The notes under the pieces are model-generated. The model was not told where the DNA came from and ran no database searches. It saw only the letters and a list, made by a program, of their open reading frames with translations. This document shows, piece by piece, positions 32,991-40,119 of a stretch of DNA of 64,000 nt. The stretch is from the NCBI GenBank assembly GCA_049302185.1, contig JBAQLV010000032.1:8245-72244 (forward strand), read 5' to 3'. Origin of the DNA: UBA1546 sp049302185 (GTDB lineage Bacteria > Nitrospirota > Thermodesulfovibrionia > Thermodesulfovibrionales > UBA1546). Position 1 is the first letter of the stretch. Each line of letters opens with the position of its first letter. The position numbers and the translations under genes are program-made.

Positions 32991-33382
32991 TGAAAAAGGT
33001 ATTCTTTGATACAAGCGCCATCTACGCCTATATAAACCTAAAAGACCCTGACCACAGAAAGATAAAAAGTTTTATAGATAACTTTAAAGACAAACTTGCA
33101 ATAACCAACTACGTTTTCGATGAAATCGTTACTCTGGTCTTAGCCCGACTTGGACATAAAACAGCAGTTATCGTAGGCGACATCCTCCTTAATTCCCCAC
33201 AGATAGAGGGCATATGGGTTACCCAGACAGATGAAAAGGATGCATGGCTTTTATTTTCTTCCCGCACCGATAAGGAATACAGCTTCACTGATTGCACCAG
33301 CTTTACTGTAATGCGAAGGCTTAACATCAAGAGATGCCTTGCTCTTGATGAGCATTTCAAACAGGAAGGCTTCGAGAAATAA
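32990..33382 (+). CDS. PIN-domain ribonuclease toxin (VapC-like)
   Basis: 130 residues. The N-terminal F-F-D-T-S-A-I-Y-A-Y has the first catalytic aspartate, then Y-V-F-D-E-I-V-T-L with the glutamate, and F-T-D-C-T-S-F-T-V-M with the third acidic site. All expected metal ligands are present, so the toxin looks intact. It is coupled to the upstream antitoxin. A low-complexity octamer/heptamer tract follows it. Confidence 0.87.
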   Translation: MKKVFFDTSAIYAYINLKDPDHRKIKSFIDNFKDKLAITNYVFDEIVTLVLARLGHKTAVIVGDILLNSPQIEGIWVTQTDEKDAWLLFSSRTDKEYSFTDCTSFTVMRRLNIKRCLALDEHFKQEGFEK

Positions 33383-33609
33383 AACCGTTCTGCGCCTCAG
33401 CGCTTTTGTTCTTTGCTATGACACTCTGATACTTTGACACTTTGATACTTTGGTGCTTTTGCCCTTTTGAACTATTGCGCTTCTGCTCTATAGAACTTTT
33501 GCTCTATTGCACTCCGCCGAAGGTTGAGGAGAGCGGATTTTGGGGGCGAAGGTGTGTTTTGTTTTAAAATATTGTAGAATGTTAATAATTAGCTTTAAGG
33601 ATGATTATC

Positions 33610-33837
33610 ATGAGCAATCCGCTTTTAGAACGCATTTCTATTGACCCTAATATTTGCTTCGGCAAACCTTGTATACGCGGCACCCGCATATGGGTTTCAT
33701 TAATTCTCGATTTTCTTGCAAGCGGGCTGAGCATTAAAAAAAATCTTGACGAATATCTAAGCTTGACAGAGGAAGATATTCTTGCTGCTATTGCGTATGG
33801 AGCTGAGATGTCAAGGGAACGATTTGTAGAGGTTTAA
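33610..33837 (+). CDS. DUF433 antitoxin
   Basis: 75 residues with the DUF433 signature R-I-S-I-D-P-N-I-C-F-G-K-P-C-I-R-G-T-R-I and a helix-turn-helix (L-T-E-E-D-I-L-A-A-I-A-Y). DUF433 proteins pair with DUF5615 PIN-like toxins; here only a 16-residue toxin stub follows (33852-33902). The ATG at 33610 has AAGGA at proper spacing; an ATG at 33601 is an alternative. Confidence 0.83.
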   Translation: MSNPLLERISIDPNICFGKPCIRGTRIWVSLILDFLASGLSIKKNLDEYLSLTEEDILAAIAYGAEMSRERFVEV

Positions 33838-33851
33838 GCCTAAATAACAGG

Positions 33852-33902
33852 ATGACATTCAAGCTTGATGAAAACTTTGGCACAAGAACGATTGAAGAAT
33901 AA
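33852..33902 (+). pseudogene. N-terminal stub of a DUF5615 PIN-like toxin
   Basis: M-T-F-K-L-D-E-N-F-G-T-R-T-I-E-E then a stop. The F-K-L-D-E-N start with its catalytic aspartate is diagnostic of DUF5615 toxins, which normally run about 110 residues. It starts 14 bases after the DUF433 gene as in intact pairs, so the toxin has been truncated and the antitoxin kept. Confidence 0.75.
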
Positions 33903-33921
33903 TTGCTAAGCAAAAATCTAA

Positions 33922-33978
33922 TTACTTAATCCCATACTTCCCATTCTCCTTGAACTTTAGAATCCCTTTATCTGCTCT
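33922..33978 (-). pseudogene. C-terminal winged-helix relic of a restriction-type protein
   Basis: The minus strand reads R-A-D-K-G-I-L-K-F-K-E-N-G-K-Y-G-I-K then stop. It matches the L-R-D-K-G-x-L-x-F-x-G-x-G-x-Y ending found in DpnI-like/Dam-replacing winged-helix domains, and the same motif is intact at the end of the PLD nuclease gene (37045) and in the relic at 36065-36160. Only the last 18 codons survive. Confidence 0.55.
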
Positions 33979-34062
33979 TCCAGTCTCCCGCGCTTCCGTT
34001 CTTTCACGGAGTGAGTCGCCGTGGCGAACTGCGCTATTGTGCTGTTGCTGAGAAAATATGGG

Positions 34063-34122
34063 GGTTTGAACTATGAAACACCTTTTGATAAACTCCAGAA
34101 AGTTACCGAATTAGTGAGATAG
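34063..34122 (+). pseudogene. C-terminal relic of a transposase/integrase
   Basis: The frame G-L-N-Y-E-T-P-F-D-K-L-Q-K-V-T-E-L-V-R then stop resembles the end of IS481/IS3-type rve integrases (L-N-Y-x-T-P-x-E/D-x-L). It is preceded by repeat DNA and has no start. It suggests past IS activity in this junk-rich stretch. Confidence 0.45.
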
Positions 34123-34155
34123 TACAACCGTCCCTGATTCTTACGGAGACTGTTT

Positions 34156-34524
34156 TTATGAGTATTGTATTGCAACTTCGTAGACAATAGCTGAGTGCTC
34201 GGGGGAAGGATTACCTTCACAACTGAGATCTCCTTTTGCTGTCTCTCTGCGGTTTCTGATCATCGCAGTTATAATCTGGGTTAAATCGAACCCGCCATCA
34301 ACGCAGCCCTTACTCAAACAGTGTACCCTGAAGAGAGCATAACTGCTCGGAAAGAAATTAACTATCCGGGGTAATGATTTCTGTATCCCCCTCTGATTGT
34401 ATGTCATGTTGATGACTATGCTTGCAACCTCAGGAAAGTGTTTAGCTACAAAGCCTGCACCAATCCTCTGTTGCAGCTTTTCTGCCCTTGCCGCACTCTT
34501 TCTGCTGTTCATGCTGCTGTTCAT
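34156..34524 (-). CDS. Hypothetical protein
   Basis: 122 residues, not recognised. It is basic at the N-terminus (M-N-S-R-K-S-A-A-R-A-E-K-L-Q-Q-R-I), has a central V-A-S-I-V-I-N-M-T-Y and an H-C-L-S-K-G-C pair of cysteines, and shows no signal peptide or membrane helix. A good GGGAGGAAC ribosome-binding site supports translation from 34524. It lies just downstream of the cspA terminator, so it needs its own promoter or readthrough. Confidence 0.5.
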   Translation of the reverse strand: MNSSMNSRKSAARAEKLQQRIGAGFVAKHFPEVASIVINMTYNQRGIQKSLPRIVNFFPSSYALFRVHCLSKGCVDGGFDLTQIITAMIRNRRETAKGDLSCEGNPSPEHSAIVYEVAIQYS

Positions 34525-34538
34525 GTTCCTCCCAAATG

Positions 34539-34569
34539 AAAAGGCTCCCTCAGCCTGAGGAAGCCTTTT
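34539..34569 (-). terminator. Intrinsic terminator downstream of the cold-shock gene
   Basis: AAAAGGCT-C-CCTCAG and CTGAGG-A-AGCCTTTT form a long stem with a 1-base centre, ending in TTTT on both strands. It lies 9 bases after the csp stop codon and so ends its transcript. Confidence 0.85.
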
Positions 34570-34577
34570 CCATCTAA

Positions 34578-34778
34578 TTACAGTTTAACCACATTGATTG
34601 CCTTAGGGCCTTTCGGGCCTTTTTCAATGTCAAAACTGACTGAGTCACCCTCGGCAAGGCTCTTAAAGCCGTTGCCCTGGATTGAAGTGTGGTGGACAAA
34701 TACATCACTGCCGTCTTCGCTTGTGATAAAGCCAAAACCCTTTGAGTCGTTGAACCACTTTACTTTTCCATTAGCCAT
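34578..34778 (-). CDS. cspA: Cold-shock domain protein
   Basis: 66 residues, complete CSD. G-K-V-K-W-F-N-D-S-K-G-F-G-F-I (RNP1) and V-F-V-H-H-T-S-I (RNP2) are present, with the typical end G-P-K-A-I-N-V. It binds single-stranded nucleic acid as an RNA chaperone. It is flanked by terminators on both sides, so it is an independent unit, with AAGGAGG ahead of the ATG. Confidence 0.96.
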   Translation of the reverse strand: MANGKVKWFNDSKGFGFITSEDGSDVFVHHTSIQGNGFKSLAEGDSVSFDIEKGPKGPKAINVVKL

Positions 34779-34825
34779 TTCTTTTACCTCCTTTTTTATA
34801 AACTCAAATCTCAGAAGGTCTCAAC

Positions 34826-34865
34826 AAATAAAAAAGGCCACAAAGTTGAAAAGTCTTTGTGGCCT
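34826..34865 (-). terminator. Intrinsic terminator after greB
   Basis: AGGCCACAAAG (34835-34845) and CTTTGTGGCCT (34855-34865) make an 11-bp stem, followed on the minus strand by TTTTTTATTTG. It separates greB from cspA. Confidence 0.9.
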
Positions 34866-34960
34866 CATAAACTGCAAAAACTTCTAAAATTCTGCTGTCA
34901 TACTAACACATCCTCTAACAGTTAGTAAAGATAATAACAACCGCGTTCCGTCCTTCAGCG

Positions 34961-35491
34961 CTATTGCACTTTTGAACTTTTGCTCTTTTTGGCGTTAGGG
35001 TAACGTATGGATGTCACAACAAAAACAGCATTACCATTAGGCCTTCTCACAACAACTTCGTCTCCCTCTGTCCTGTTTAACAATGCTTGGGCCATAGGTG
35101 AATCAATACTTATAAAATCCTTCTCAGGATCAAATTCATCAGGGCCTACTATACGATACCGGTTCACGTTCCCTTCTGTATCCTCAATTTCAACCCATGC
35201 GCCAAAAAATACCTTTGAAGTGTCTTTTGGTATCCTGTCCACTACAATCAACTCGCTCAATCTCTTTGCAAGAAAACGGATACGGGAATCAATCTGCCTT
35301 AACTGTTTTTTACCATAAATATACTCTGCATTCTCAGAACGATCCCCCATGGCGGCAGCTTCAGCAACAGCCCGAGTAACCTGTGGGCGCTTAACCTTCC
35401 ACAGATATGACAGCTCCTCGCTTAAACGCTTTTGCCCCTGAGGTGTAATATATGGTGCGATTTTTGTTTTACTCTGAAATGGCTTTTTCAT
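34961..35491 (-). CDS. greB: Transcription elongation factor GreB
   Basis: 176 residues. An N-terminal coiled coil carries G-D-R-S-E-N-A-E-Y-I-Y-G-K-K, the GreB-type tip with the acidic residues that reach RNA polymerase, then R-I-R-F-L-A-K-R-L. The C-terminal FKBP-like domain follows (V-N-R-Y-R-I-V-G-P-D-E). It rescues arrested RNA polymerase by stimulating transcript cleavage. The C-terminal K-K-S-K-S-S-K-V-Q is encoded by a heptamer-like tract. Confidence 0.92.
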   Translation of the reverse strand: MKKPFQSKTKIAPYITPQGQKRLSEELSYLWKVKRPQVTRAVAEAAAMGDRSENAEYIYGKKQLRQIDSRIRFLAKRLSELIVVDRIPKDTSKVFFGAWVEIEDTEGNVNRYRIVGPDEFDPEKDFISIDSPMAQALLNRTEGDEVVVRRPNGNAVFVVTSIRYPNAKKSKSSKVQ

Positions 35492-35666
35492 ATCTTGTTC
35501 GGTTTATTATACCTGAATCAAGCCATCGCTTCCGCTCTTTCACTGAGTGACGCACCGTGGCGAGCTGCGATTGATTGCTATCGTGCGGCGGATTTTGGGG
35601 GCAAAATAAATTGTTTTAGAGGTAGGAATGCTTATTTAAGCCATTGTTTTGGTATAATTAATCATT

Positions 35667-35975
35667 ATGAAAGCTGTACAGACAAGAAATGAGATTTCAA
35701 GTATCCTTCTGTCTCACAGAAAAGAGATAGAAAAATTTGGCGTAAAACGCGTAGGCCTTTTTGGTTCTTTTACAAAGGGGAGACAGAACAAACAAAGTGA
35801 TGTTGATCTGCTTGTAGAATTTATTCGGGGAAAGAAAAATTTCAGAAATTTCATATATCTTGCCTTTCTTCTTGAAGACCTGCTCCATCGAAAGGTAGAG
35901 CTTGTTACCCCTGAAAGTCTGAGTCCATACCTGAAACCCACTATACTTAAAGAAGTTGAATATGTTCTACAGTGA
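35667..35975 (+). CDS. MNT-type nucleotidyltransferase antitoxin
   Basis: 102 residues with G-S-F-T-K-G-R-Q-N-K-Q-S-D-V-D-L-L-V, the canonical GSx10DxD nucleotidyltransferase motif, and the usual late Y-L-K-P-T-I-L-K-E. It resembles MntA antitoxins of HEPN pairs. The following HepT gene is truncated (35962-36054), so the antitoxin is orphaned. Confidence 0.85.
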   Translation: MKAVQTRNEISSILLSHRKEIEKFGVKRVGLFGSFTKGRQNKQSDVDLLVEFIRGKKNFRNFIYLAFLLEDLLHRKVELVTPESLSPYLKPTILKEVEYVLQ

Positions 35976-36054
35976 ATATCTAAAGCACATTTTAGACGAA
36001 GCAGAATACATTGTCAGCAAATCAAAGGGGATTAACAAGAAAATAAAATCTTAA
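35962..36054 (+). pseudogene. Truncated HepT (DUF86) toxin
   Basis: M-F-Y-S-E-Y-L-K-H-I-L-D-E-A-E-Y-I is the first helix of DUF86 HEPN toxins. The frame then drifts (K-G-I-N-K-K-I-K-S) and stops after 30 residues of an expected 110 or so. The RNase motif is gone. It overlaps the MNT gene by 14 bases as intact pairs do. Confidence 0.75.
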
Positions 36055-36064
36055 AAGATAAAAG

Positions 36065-36160
36065 TTAAAATATCTGATATCTCCCCTTCCCTTTAAACTC
36101 CAGAATTCCTTTGTCTCTCAAAATCTGCAACTGCTGACGGATTTTGGGGCGGAGGGGATG
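36065..36160 (-). pseudogene. C-terminal winged-helix relic (DpnI-like/restriction type)
   Basis: The minus strand reads L-R-P-K-I-R-Q-Q-L-Q-I-L-R-D-K-G-I-L, then E-F-K-G-K-G-R-Y-Q-I-F and a stop. That is a whole C-terminal winged helix of the type found at the end of the adjacent nuclease gene (K-I-R-Q-Q-L-Q-M-L-R-D-L-G-L-L) on the other strand. There is no start and nothing upstream of it. Pieces of the same P-K-I-R sequence recur near 33551 and 35590. Confidence 0.7.
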
Positions 36161-36190
36161 TTGACAAGTATAGACAGTTGATGATCTAAT
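36161..36190 (+). promoter_or_regulatory. Promoter of the nuclease-ParB-radical SAM cassette
   Basis: TTGACA, an 18-base spacer and TCTAAT (five of six). The predicted start is near 36197, a dozen bases before a GGAGGA ribosome-binding site at 36209-36214. The promoter lies immediately upstream of the cassette. Confidence 0.65.
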
Positions 36191-36217
36191 ATTACAGAAA
36201 ATTTTATCGGAGGATTT

Positions 36218-37045
36218 CTGGATAGTATCCGAATATTAAAATCTCCGTGGAGATCTGACTTTATCAGGCTCATAAAAGAATCTCGAAAGAGTATTCAACT
36301 CGCAAGTCCTTATATCAAAAAAAGTGTTGCCTCATTAATTGTTGACCATGCAACCCCAAGCGTTAAAATTGATTACCTAAACAGCTTTAAGCTCTCAAAC
36401 TTTTACAGAGGAGCATCAGACCTTGAAGCTCTGGAAATCCTTCATAAACGAGATGCGACTATCAAAAGTTACCATCAGTTACATGCAAAAGTCTTTATCT
36501 TCGATAAAAGAAAATCTGTCGTGACCTCAGGCAATCTGACCTCCGGAGGCTTGCTCAATAACTATGAGTATGGTCTTTTAATCAATGATGAAGAACTTAC
36601 TCTTAAAATAGCCGAAGATTACAGGAAAGTTTTTAAAGATACTGAAGCAACAGGCGTTATCACAGAGGAAATAATTAATAAGGCGTACCAGATACTTCAA
36701 TCTGTGCCAAAGGAAAAGAAACACAGATTCGAACTGAAAGATAAAGAGCTTTTCAAAAAAGTTTCAGAAGAAGACATAGAAGTTGATAGATATGATGGTG
36801 GCATCGAATCCATTCAGAAAAATCTGTCCGGATGGGTAAAAGATGTATTTGATATTCTGAACGAGATTGAATCAGATGTCTTTAAACTGCAAGATGTTTA
36901 TAAATATGAAAATAAGTTGAAATCACTTCATCCTCGTAATCAATATGTCCAAGATAAAATCAGGCAGCAATTGCAGATGCTAAGAGATTTAGGGTTATTG
37001 CAATTTGTGGATAGAGGGGTTTATAGAAAATTATGGAGTCGATAG
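36218..37045 (+). CDS. PLD-type nuclease with C-terminal winged helix (restriction-endonuclease-like)
   Basis: About 275 residues. The open frame begins before the first ATG (36521): I-L-K-S-P-W-R-S-D-F-I-R-L-I-K-E-S is already coding. H-A-K-V-F-I-F-D then S-G-N-L-T form the phospholipase D HxK(x)4D/N motif, a single copy as in dimeric NgoFVII/BfiI-like nucleases. The C-terminus D-K-I-R-Q-Q-L-Q-M-L-R-D-L-G-L-L is a winged helix seen on restriction enzymes. The start is uncertain: GGAGGA at 36209 points to a rare CTG at 36218 or another non-ATG codon. It is first of three co-directional genes. Confidence 0.72.
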   Translation: MDSIRILKSPWRSDFIRLIKESRKSIQLASPYIKKSVASLIVDHATPSVKIDYLNSFKLSNFYRGASDLEALEILHKRDATIKSYHQLHAKVFIFDKRKSVVTSGNLTSGGLLNNYEYGLLINDEELTLKIAEDYRKVFKDTEATGVITEEIINKAYQILQSVPKEKKHRFELKDKELFKKVSEEDIEVDRYDGGIESIQKNLSGWVKDVFDILNEIESDVFKLQDVYKYENKLKSLHPRNQYVQDKIRQQLQMLRDLGLLQFVDRGVYRKLWSR

Positions 37046-37063
37046 CCATTTTTAGGAGGACCA

Positions 37064-38521
37064 ATGAAAAAGTTATATAGCAAATTGCATTATCTTAATC
37101 CGAATAATATTGAATTTGACATAAATAATCCAAGAGGCTTGACAGAAGAACAAATAGTTACATCTCCACATTTCGATAAATTATTAGACTCAATTCGGGA
37201 GCATGGTATTATTGAACCGTTAATCGTCAAGCCAGCCGATTCAAAAACAAAGACTTATATGCTCATTGACGGTGAAAGGCGGCTGCGAGCTGCTCAAATT
37301 GCAAAAGTAAAGAAAGTTCCTGCGAGATTTGCCAAGGATGATACTGACGGCAGAATATTAGCTTATCATGCTCACATGCTACGCGAAAATTGGGATAAGG
37401 CTGCCGAAACAAAAGCAATTAAAAGAATAATTCAAGATATAAGAACCGATAACCCCGATATTACAGATGCGGAAATCAAGAAAGAACTAACAAAAATTAC
37501 TGCACATAAGACCCATGAACTTGCAACCATATTAAAATTAATCAATTATAGCGATAAAACAATTGATAAAATTATATCTAAGAAATTGCATAAAAGTTAT
37601 CCTGTTGAGATAGAGTCAAATTTTATCGCTCCGCTAAGGAGACGTTTCCCTGAAATCATTGATAAATATGGTATAGATAAGTTGCGAGACGTATTGATAC
37701 AAAAAGCACTAGACGGCCATTTAGTAGACACCCGCTTTCTTATGGTTTACTTTAGGGTCGTTTTCAGCGATATCGACATAAATGCTAAATATAAAACCAA
37801 AATTTCTGAGCTTCTGGTAAATTTCTTAGATTATAAAGACAAATCTATTAGAGAAACTCTCAGGGAATATGAAGAACTAACAAAAACAAAAAGTCAGCCT
37901 ACACTAAAAACCACTAAAGAAATCGATAAAAATAAGAAAGCAAAAACGGAAGAAGAAATAACTATAGAAGGCACCCAAGAGCTGGAAAAATTCCATTATA
38001 AAGCAATTAAAGTAACACGAAAAAACATAACAACAATAGCAGACATAAGGGGTAAAATTGAACAAGCTGGCAAAACTCTTTCTGGTGAAGAAAATGAATA
38101 TATCTCTGAAGCACTATTATGTCTCGAAAAAAATTGTCTCAAGGCTGCTACTTTAATGATTTGGTCAACTGGTATCAGCAGGATATTAGGATACATTAAT
38201 AAAGACTTGATCGATTTTAATAACGCTTCTCAATCAATGAAACAATCCCCTAAATCAGTTTGGCGGCATCATGCTAAAAATTTTATGAATAAAGCTGACT
38301 CAACAGAAGACATACGCGAAAACAGCAAAGATGTCCAACTATTATGCTATCTTACATACAAAGGCATTATTTCTGCTACACAATTTGAGAAACTATATTT
38401 TAATTATAAAACTAGAAACCATTGCGCACACCCAACAGACATTCAACTGACAGCTAATGAGATTATCTCGATTTTTGAAAATGTATATAATTTAATCCTG
38501 AACAACACAAAGTTAAGATGA
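37064..38521 (+). CDS. ParB-domain protein with C-terminal HEPN-like domain
   Basis: 485 residues. The N-terminal ParB/sulfiredoxin-like domain has I-R-E-H-G-I-I-E-P-L-I-V and D-G-E-R-R-L-R-A-A-Q (the ParB nucleotide-binding box) at about 40-85. The middle is helical with a charged linker (about 275-305). The end R-N-H-C-A-H-P-T fits an Rx4H HEPN RNase motif. ParB folds bind CTP and DNA; fusion to a HEPN-like module suggests a sensor-effector protein rather than a plasmid partition factor. It has AGGAGG upstream and overlaps the radical SAM gene by four bases. Confidence 0.72.
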   Translation: MKKLYSKLHYLNPNNIEFDINNPRGLTEEQIVTSPHFDKLLDSIREHGIIEPLIVKPADSKTKTYMLIDGERRLRAAQIAKVKKVPARFAKDDTDGRILAYHAHMLRENWDKAAETKAIKRIIQDIRTDNPDITDAEIKKELTKITAHKTHELATILKLINYSDKTIDKIISKKLHKSYPVEIESNFIAPLRRRFPEIIDKYGIDKLRDVLIQKALDGHLVDTRFLMVYFRVVFSDIDINAKYKTKISELLVNFLDYKDKSIRETLREYEELTKTKSQPTLKTTKEIDKNKKAKTEEEITIEGTQELEKFHYKAIKVTRKNITTIADIRGKIEQAGKTLSGEENEYISEALLCLEKNCLKAATLMIWSTGISRILGYINKDLIDFNNASQSMKQSPKSVWRHHAKNFMNKADSTEDIRENSKDVQLLCYLTYKGIISATQFEKLYFNYKTRNHCAHPTDIQLTANEIISIFENVYNLILNNTKLR

Positions 38522-39618
38522 ACCTCTTACTCGTTGAACCCGATTTCCCAATCCCAGCGAAAAGCAAAAATCATTGTAATTTTCTTCCCATCGGTCTTTT
38601 GAAAATCGCTGCCTATCACAGAAAACAAGGCGATAAAGTTGAACTGCATAGAGGCAATTTCTCGGCAAAAACGTATCCTAAAGAAATAAAGATAACTTCT
38701 CTGTTTACTTACTGGTCTCAACATGTAATGGACAGTGTGAGTTTTTACAAAAATCTTTATCCAAAAGCACATATTGAAGTCGGCGGTATCTATGCCTCTT
38801 TAATGCCCGAACATGCTAAACAGTCAAGATGTGATGATGTGCAGGTTGGCCTCTACAGGAATGGGGTAGCTGAAGCATACGACCCAGCGTATGATTTGGT
38901 TGATGTAGATTACCAGATAATACACGCCTCAAGAGGATGCTTTAGGAGGTGCAACTTTTGTGGGACATGGAAGATAGAGCCAGATGTTACATACAAAAAA
39001 AGCATTAAAGACGAAATAAAGAAAAAGAATCTGGTCTTTTACGATAATAATTTAATAGCAAACCCTCATATAAAAGATATACTTTCAGAAATAGCAGAAT
39101 TCAAATTTCAAGATAACAGCAGAGTAAGCTGTGAGAGTCAAAGCGGCTTAGATGGACGATTGCTAATTAATAATTCCGAAATAGCAACTTTATTGAAAAA
39201 GGCTCGTTTTGAACATCCCCGTATTGCATGGGACGGCCATTACAAAATCTGGCCTAAAATTAAAGAACAAATTCAAATTTTAAAAGATGTTGAATTCCAG
39301 TCTGAGGATATATTTATTTTCATGCTCTATAATCATGACTTCTCTTGCGAAGAAATGAGAGCAAAACTCGATGCATGTCGAAGATGGAGAGTAAGAGTAA
39401 TCGATTGCAGATTTAGACCTTTAGATAGCATTACAGATGGCTACAAACCTCGTGCGAAGGAGCAATCTGAAAAGGAATATTATATCCACAAAGGATGGAC
39501 TGATAGGCAAGTTAGGACATTCAGGCGTGCAGTAAGAAGACAAAACATTGCAGTTATGCTTAACCTTCCGAATGGAAGATACATTGAGGGCGTAGAAAGA
39601 AAATATATCCCCACCTAA
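38518..39618 (+). CDS. Radical SAM protein with B12-binding-like N-terminus
   Basis: 366 residues. The N-terminus (L-L-V-E-P-D-F-P and L-P-I-G-L-L-K-I-A-A-Y) looks like a degenerate cobalamin-binding domain. The iron-sulfur motif C-F-R-R-C-N-F-C (Cx3Cx2C) is at about 142-149, followed by F-Y-D-N-N-L. The C-terminal helix is rich in Arg (V-R-T-F-R-R-A-V-R-R-Q) and may bind nucleic acid. The substrate is unknown. It is translationally coupled to the ParB-HEPN gene, so the two act together. Confidence 0.8.
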   Translation: MNLLLVEPDFPIPAKSKNHCNFLPIGLLKIAAYHRKQGDKVELHRGNFSAKTYPKEIKITSLFTYWSQHVMDSVSFYKNLYPKAHIEVGGIYASLMPEHAKQSRCDDVQVGLYRNGVAEAYDPAYDLVDVDYQIIHASRGCFRRCNFCGTWKIEPDVTYKKSIKDEIKKKNLVFYDNNLIANPHIKDILSEIAEFKFQDNSRVSCESQSGLDGRLLINNSEIATLLKKARFEHPRIAWDGHYKIWPKIKEQIQILKDVEFQSEDIFIFMLYNHDFSCEEMRAKLDACRRWRVRVIDCRFRPLDSITDGYKPRAKEQSEKEYYIHKGWTDRQVRTFRRAVRRQNIAVMLNLPNGRYIEGVERKYIPT

Positions 39619-39691
39619 TTTTTCCCTGTGAGACTTATAGTCTATGGACAAACCCCGCCTTTTTGATCAATGATCAAGAAAAGGAGGTTAT

Positions 39692-39928
39692 ATGAAAAAA
39701 GAATTAAGAACTTTTATTTTTTATGAAATTGGCTCATCCTGCCGGACTGAATTTCTCATGAAAGACAAAGAATTTCAAAGTACAGAAGATGCGGTTGTCA
39801 TTGGGATTGCAAAAGGTACAACCCCAAAGAACGCATTAAAAAACTTGAAACATGAATCTCCATGGCTTAAAAACTATAAATTCGACAGCCTCGCTGCGCG
39901 GGAAACAGGCGAAGTTATTTTCATATAA
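39692..39928 (+). CDS. Small hypothetical protein
   Basis: 78 residues, not recognised. It contains two mixed alpha/beta stretches (E-L-R-T-F-I-F-Y-E-I-G and A-V-V-I-G-I-A-K-G-T-T-P), no signal peptide and no membrane helix. A strong AAAGGAGG site precedes the ATG, so translation is likely. It lies 73 bases after the radical SAM gene and could be a fourth member of that cassette. The DNA after its stop is a methylase relic. Confidence 0.6.
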   Translation: MKKELRTFIFYEIGSSCRTEFLMKDKEFQSTEDAVVIGIAKGTTPKNALKNLKHESPWLKNYKFDSLAARETGEVIFI

Positions 39929-40047
39929 GCACAACTGCAAGGCAACAGGCTTTTGGTCACAGACTCGTAGAGGTGAAGAAATCAAAACCCTACAACTTTC
40001 TCCTGATAATGCATGAGCATCTGTTTGTGTTTTGGAAAGGCAAATAG
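39929..40047 (+). pseudogene. 3' relic of a DNA methyltransferase gene (copy 1)
   Basis: The frame R-Q-Q-A-F-G-H-R-L-V-E-V-K-K-S-K, P-Y-N-F-L-L-I-M-H-E-H-L-F-V-F-W-K-G-K then stop looks like the end of N4/N6 DNA modification methylases. No start and no catalytic DPPY motif remain. A second copy, about 90 percent identical over its last 65 bases, lies at 40899-41114. Recognition is from the conserved F-L-L-I-M-H-E-x-x-F-V-F ending. Confidence 0.6.
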
Positions 40048-40119
40048 CGCAATAGAACAAAAGTCGAAAAGCAAAAACTTAACATCTAAAAACAGGTAAG
40101 AAGAATTCTGCGATAATAA

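Noticed and set aside
34796..34824. Promoter TTGAGA-N17-TTATAA upstream of cspA
   Set aside because: The predicted start would fall inside the ribosome-binding site, leaving no usable leader. Cold-shock genes usually have long leaders.
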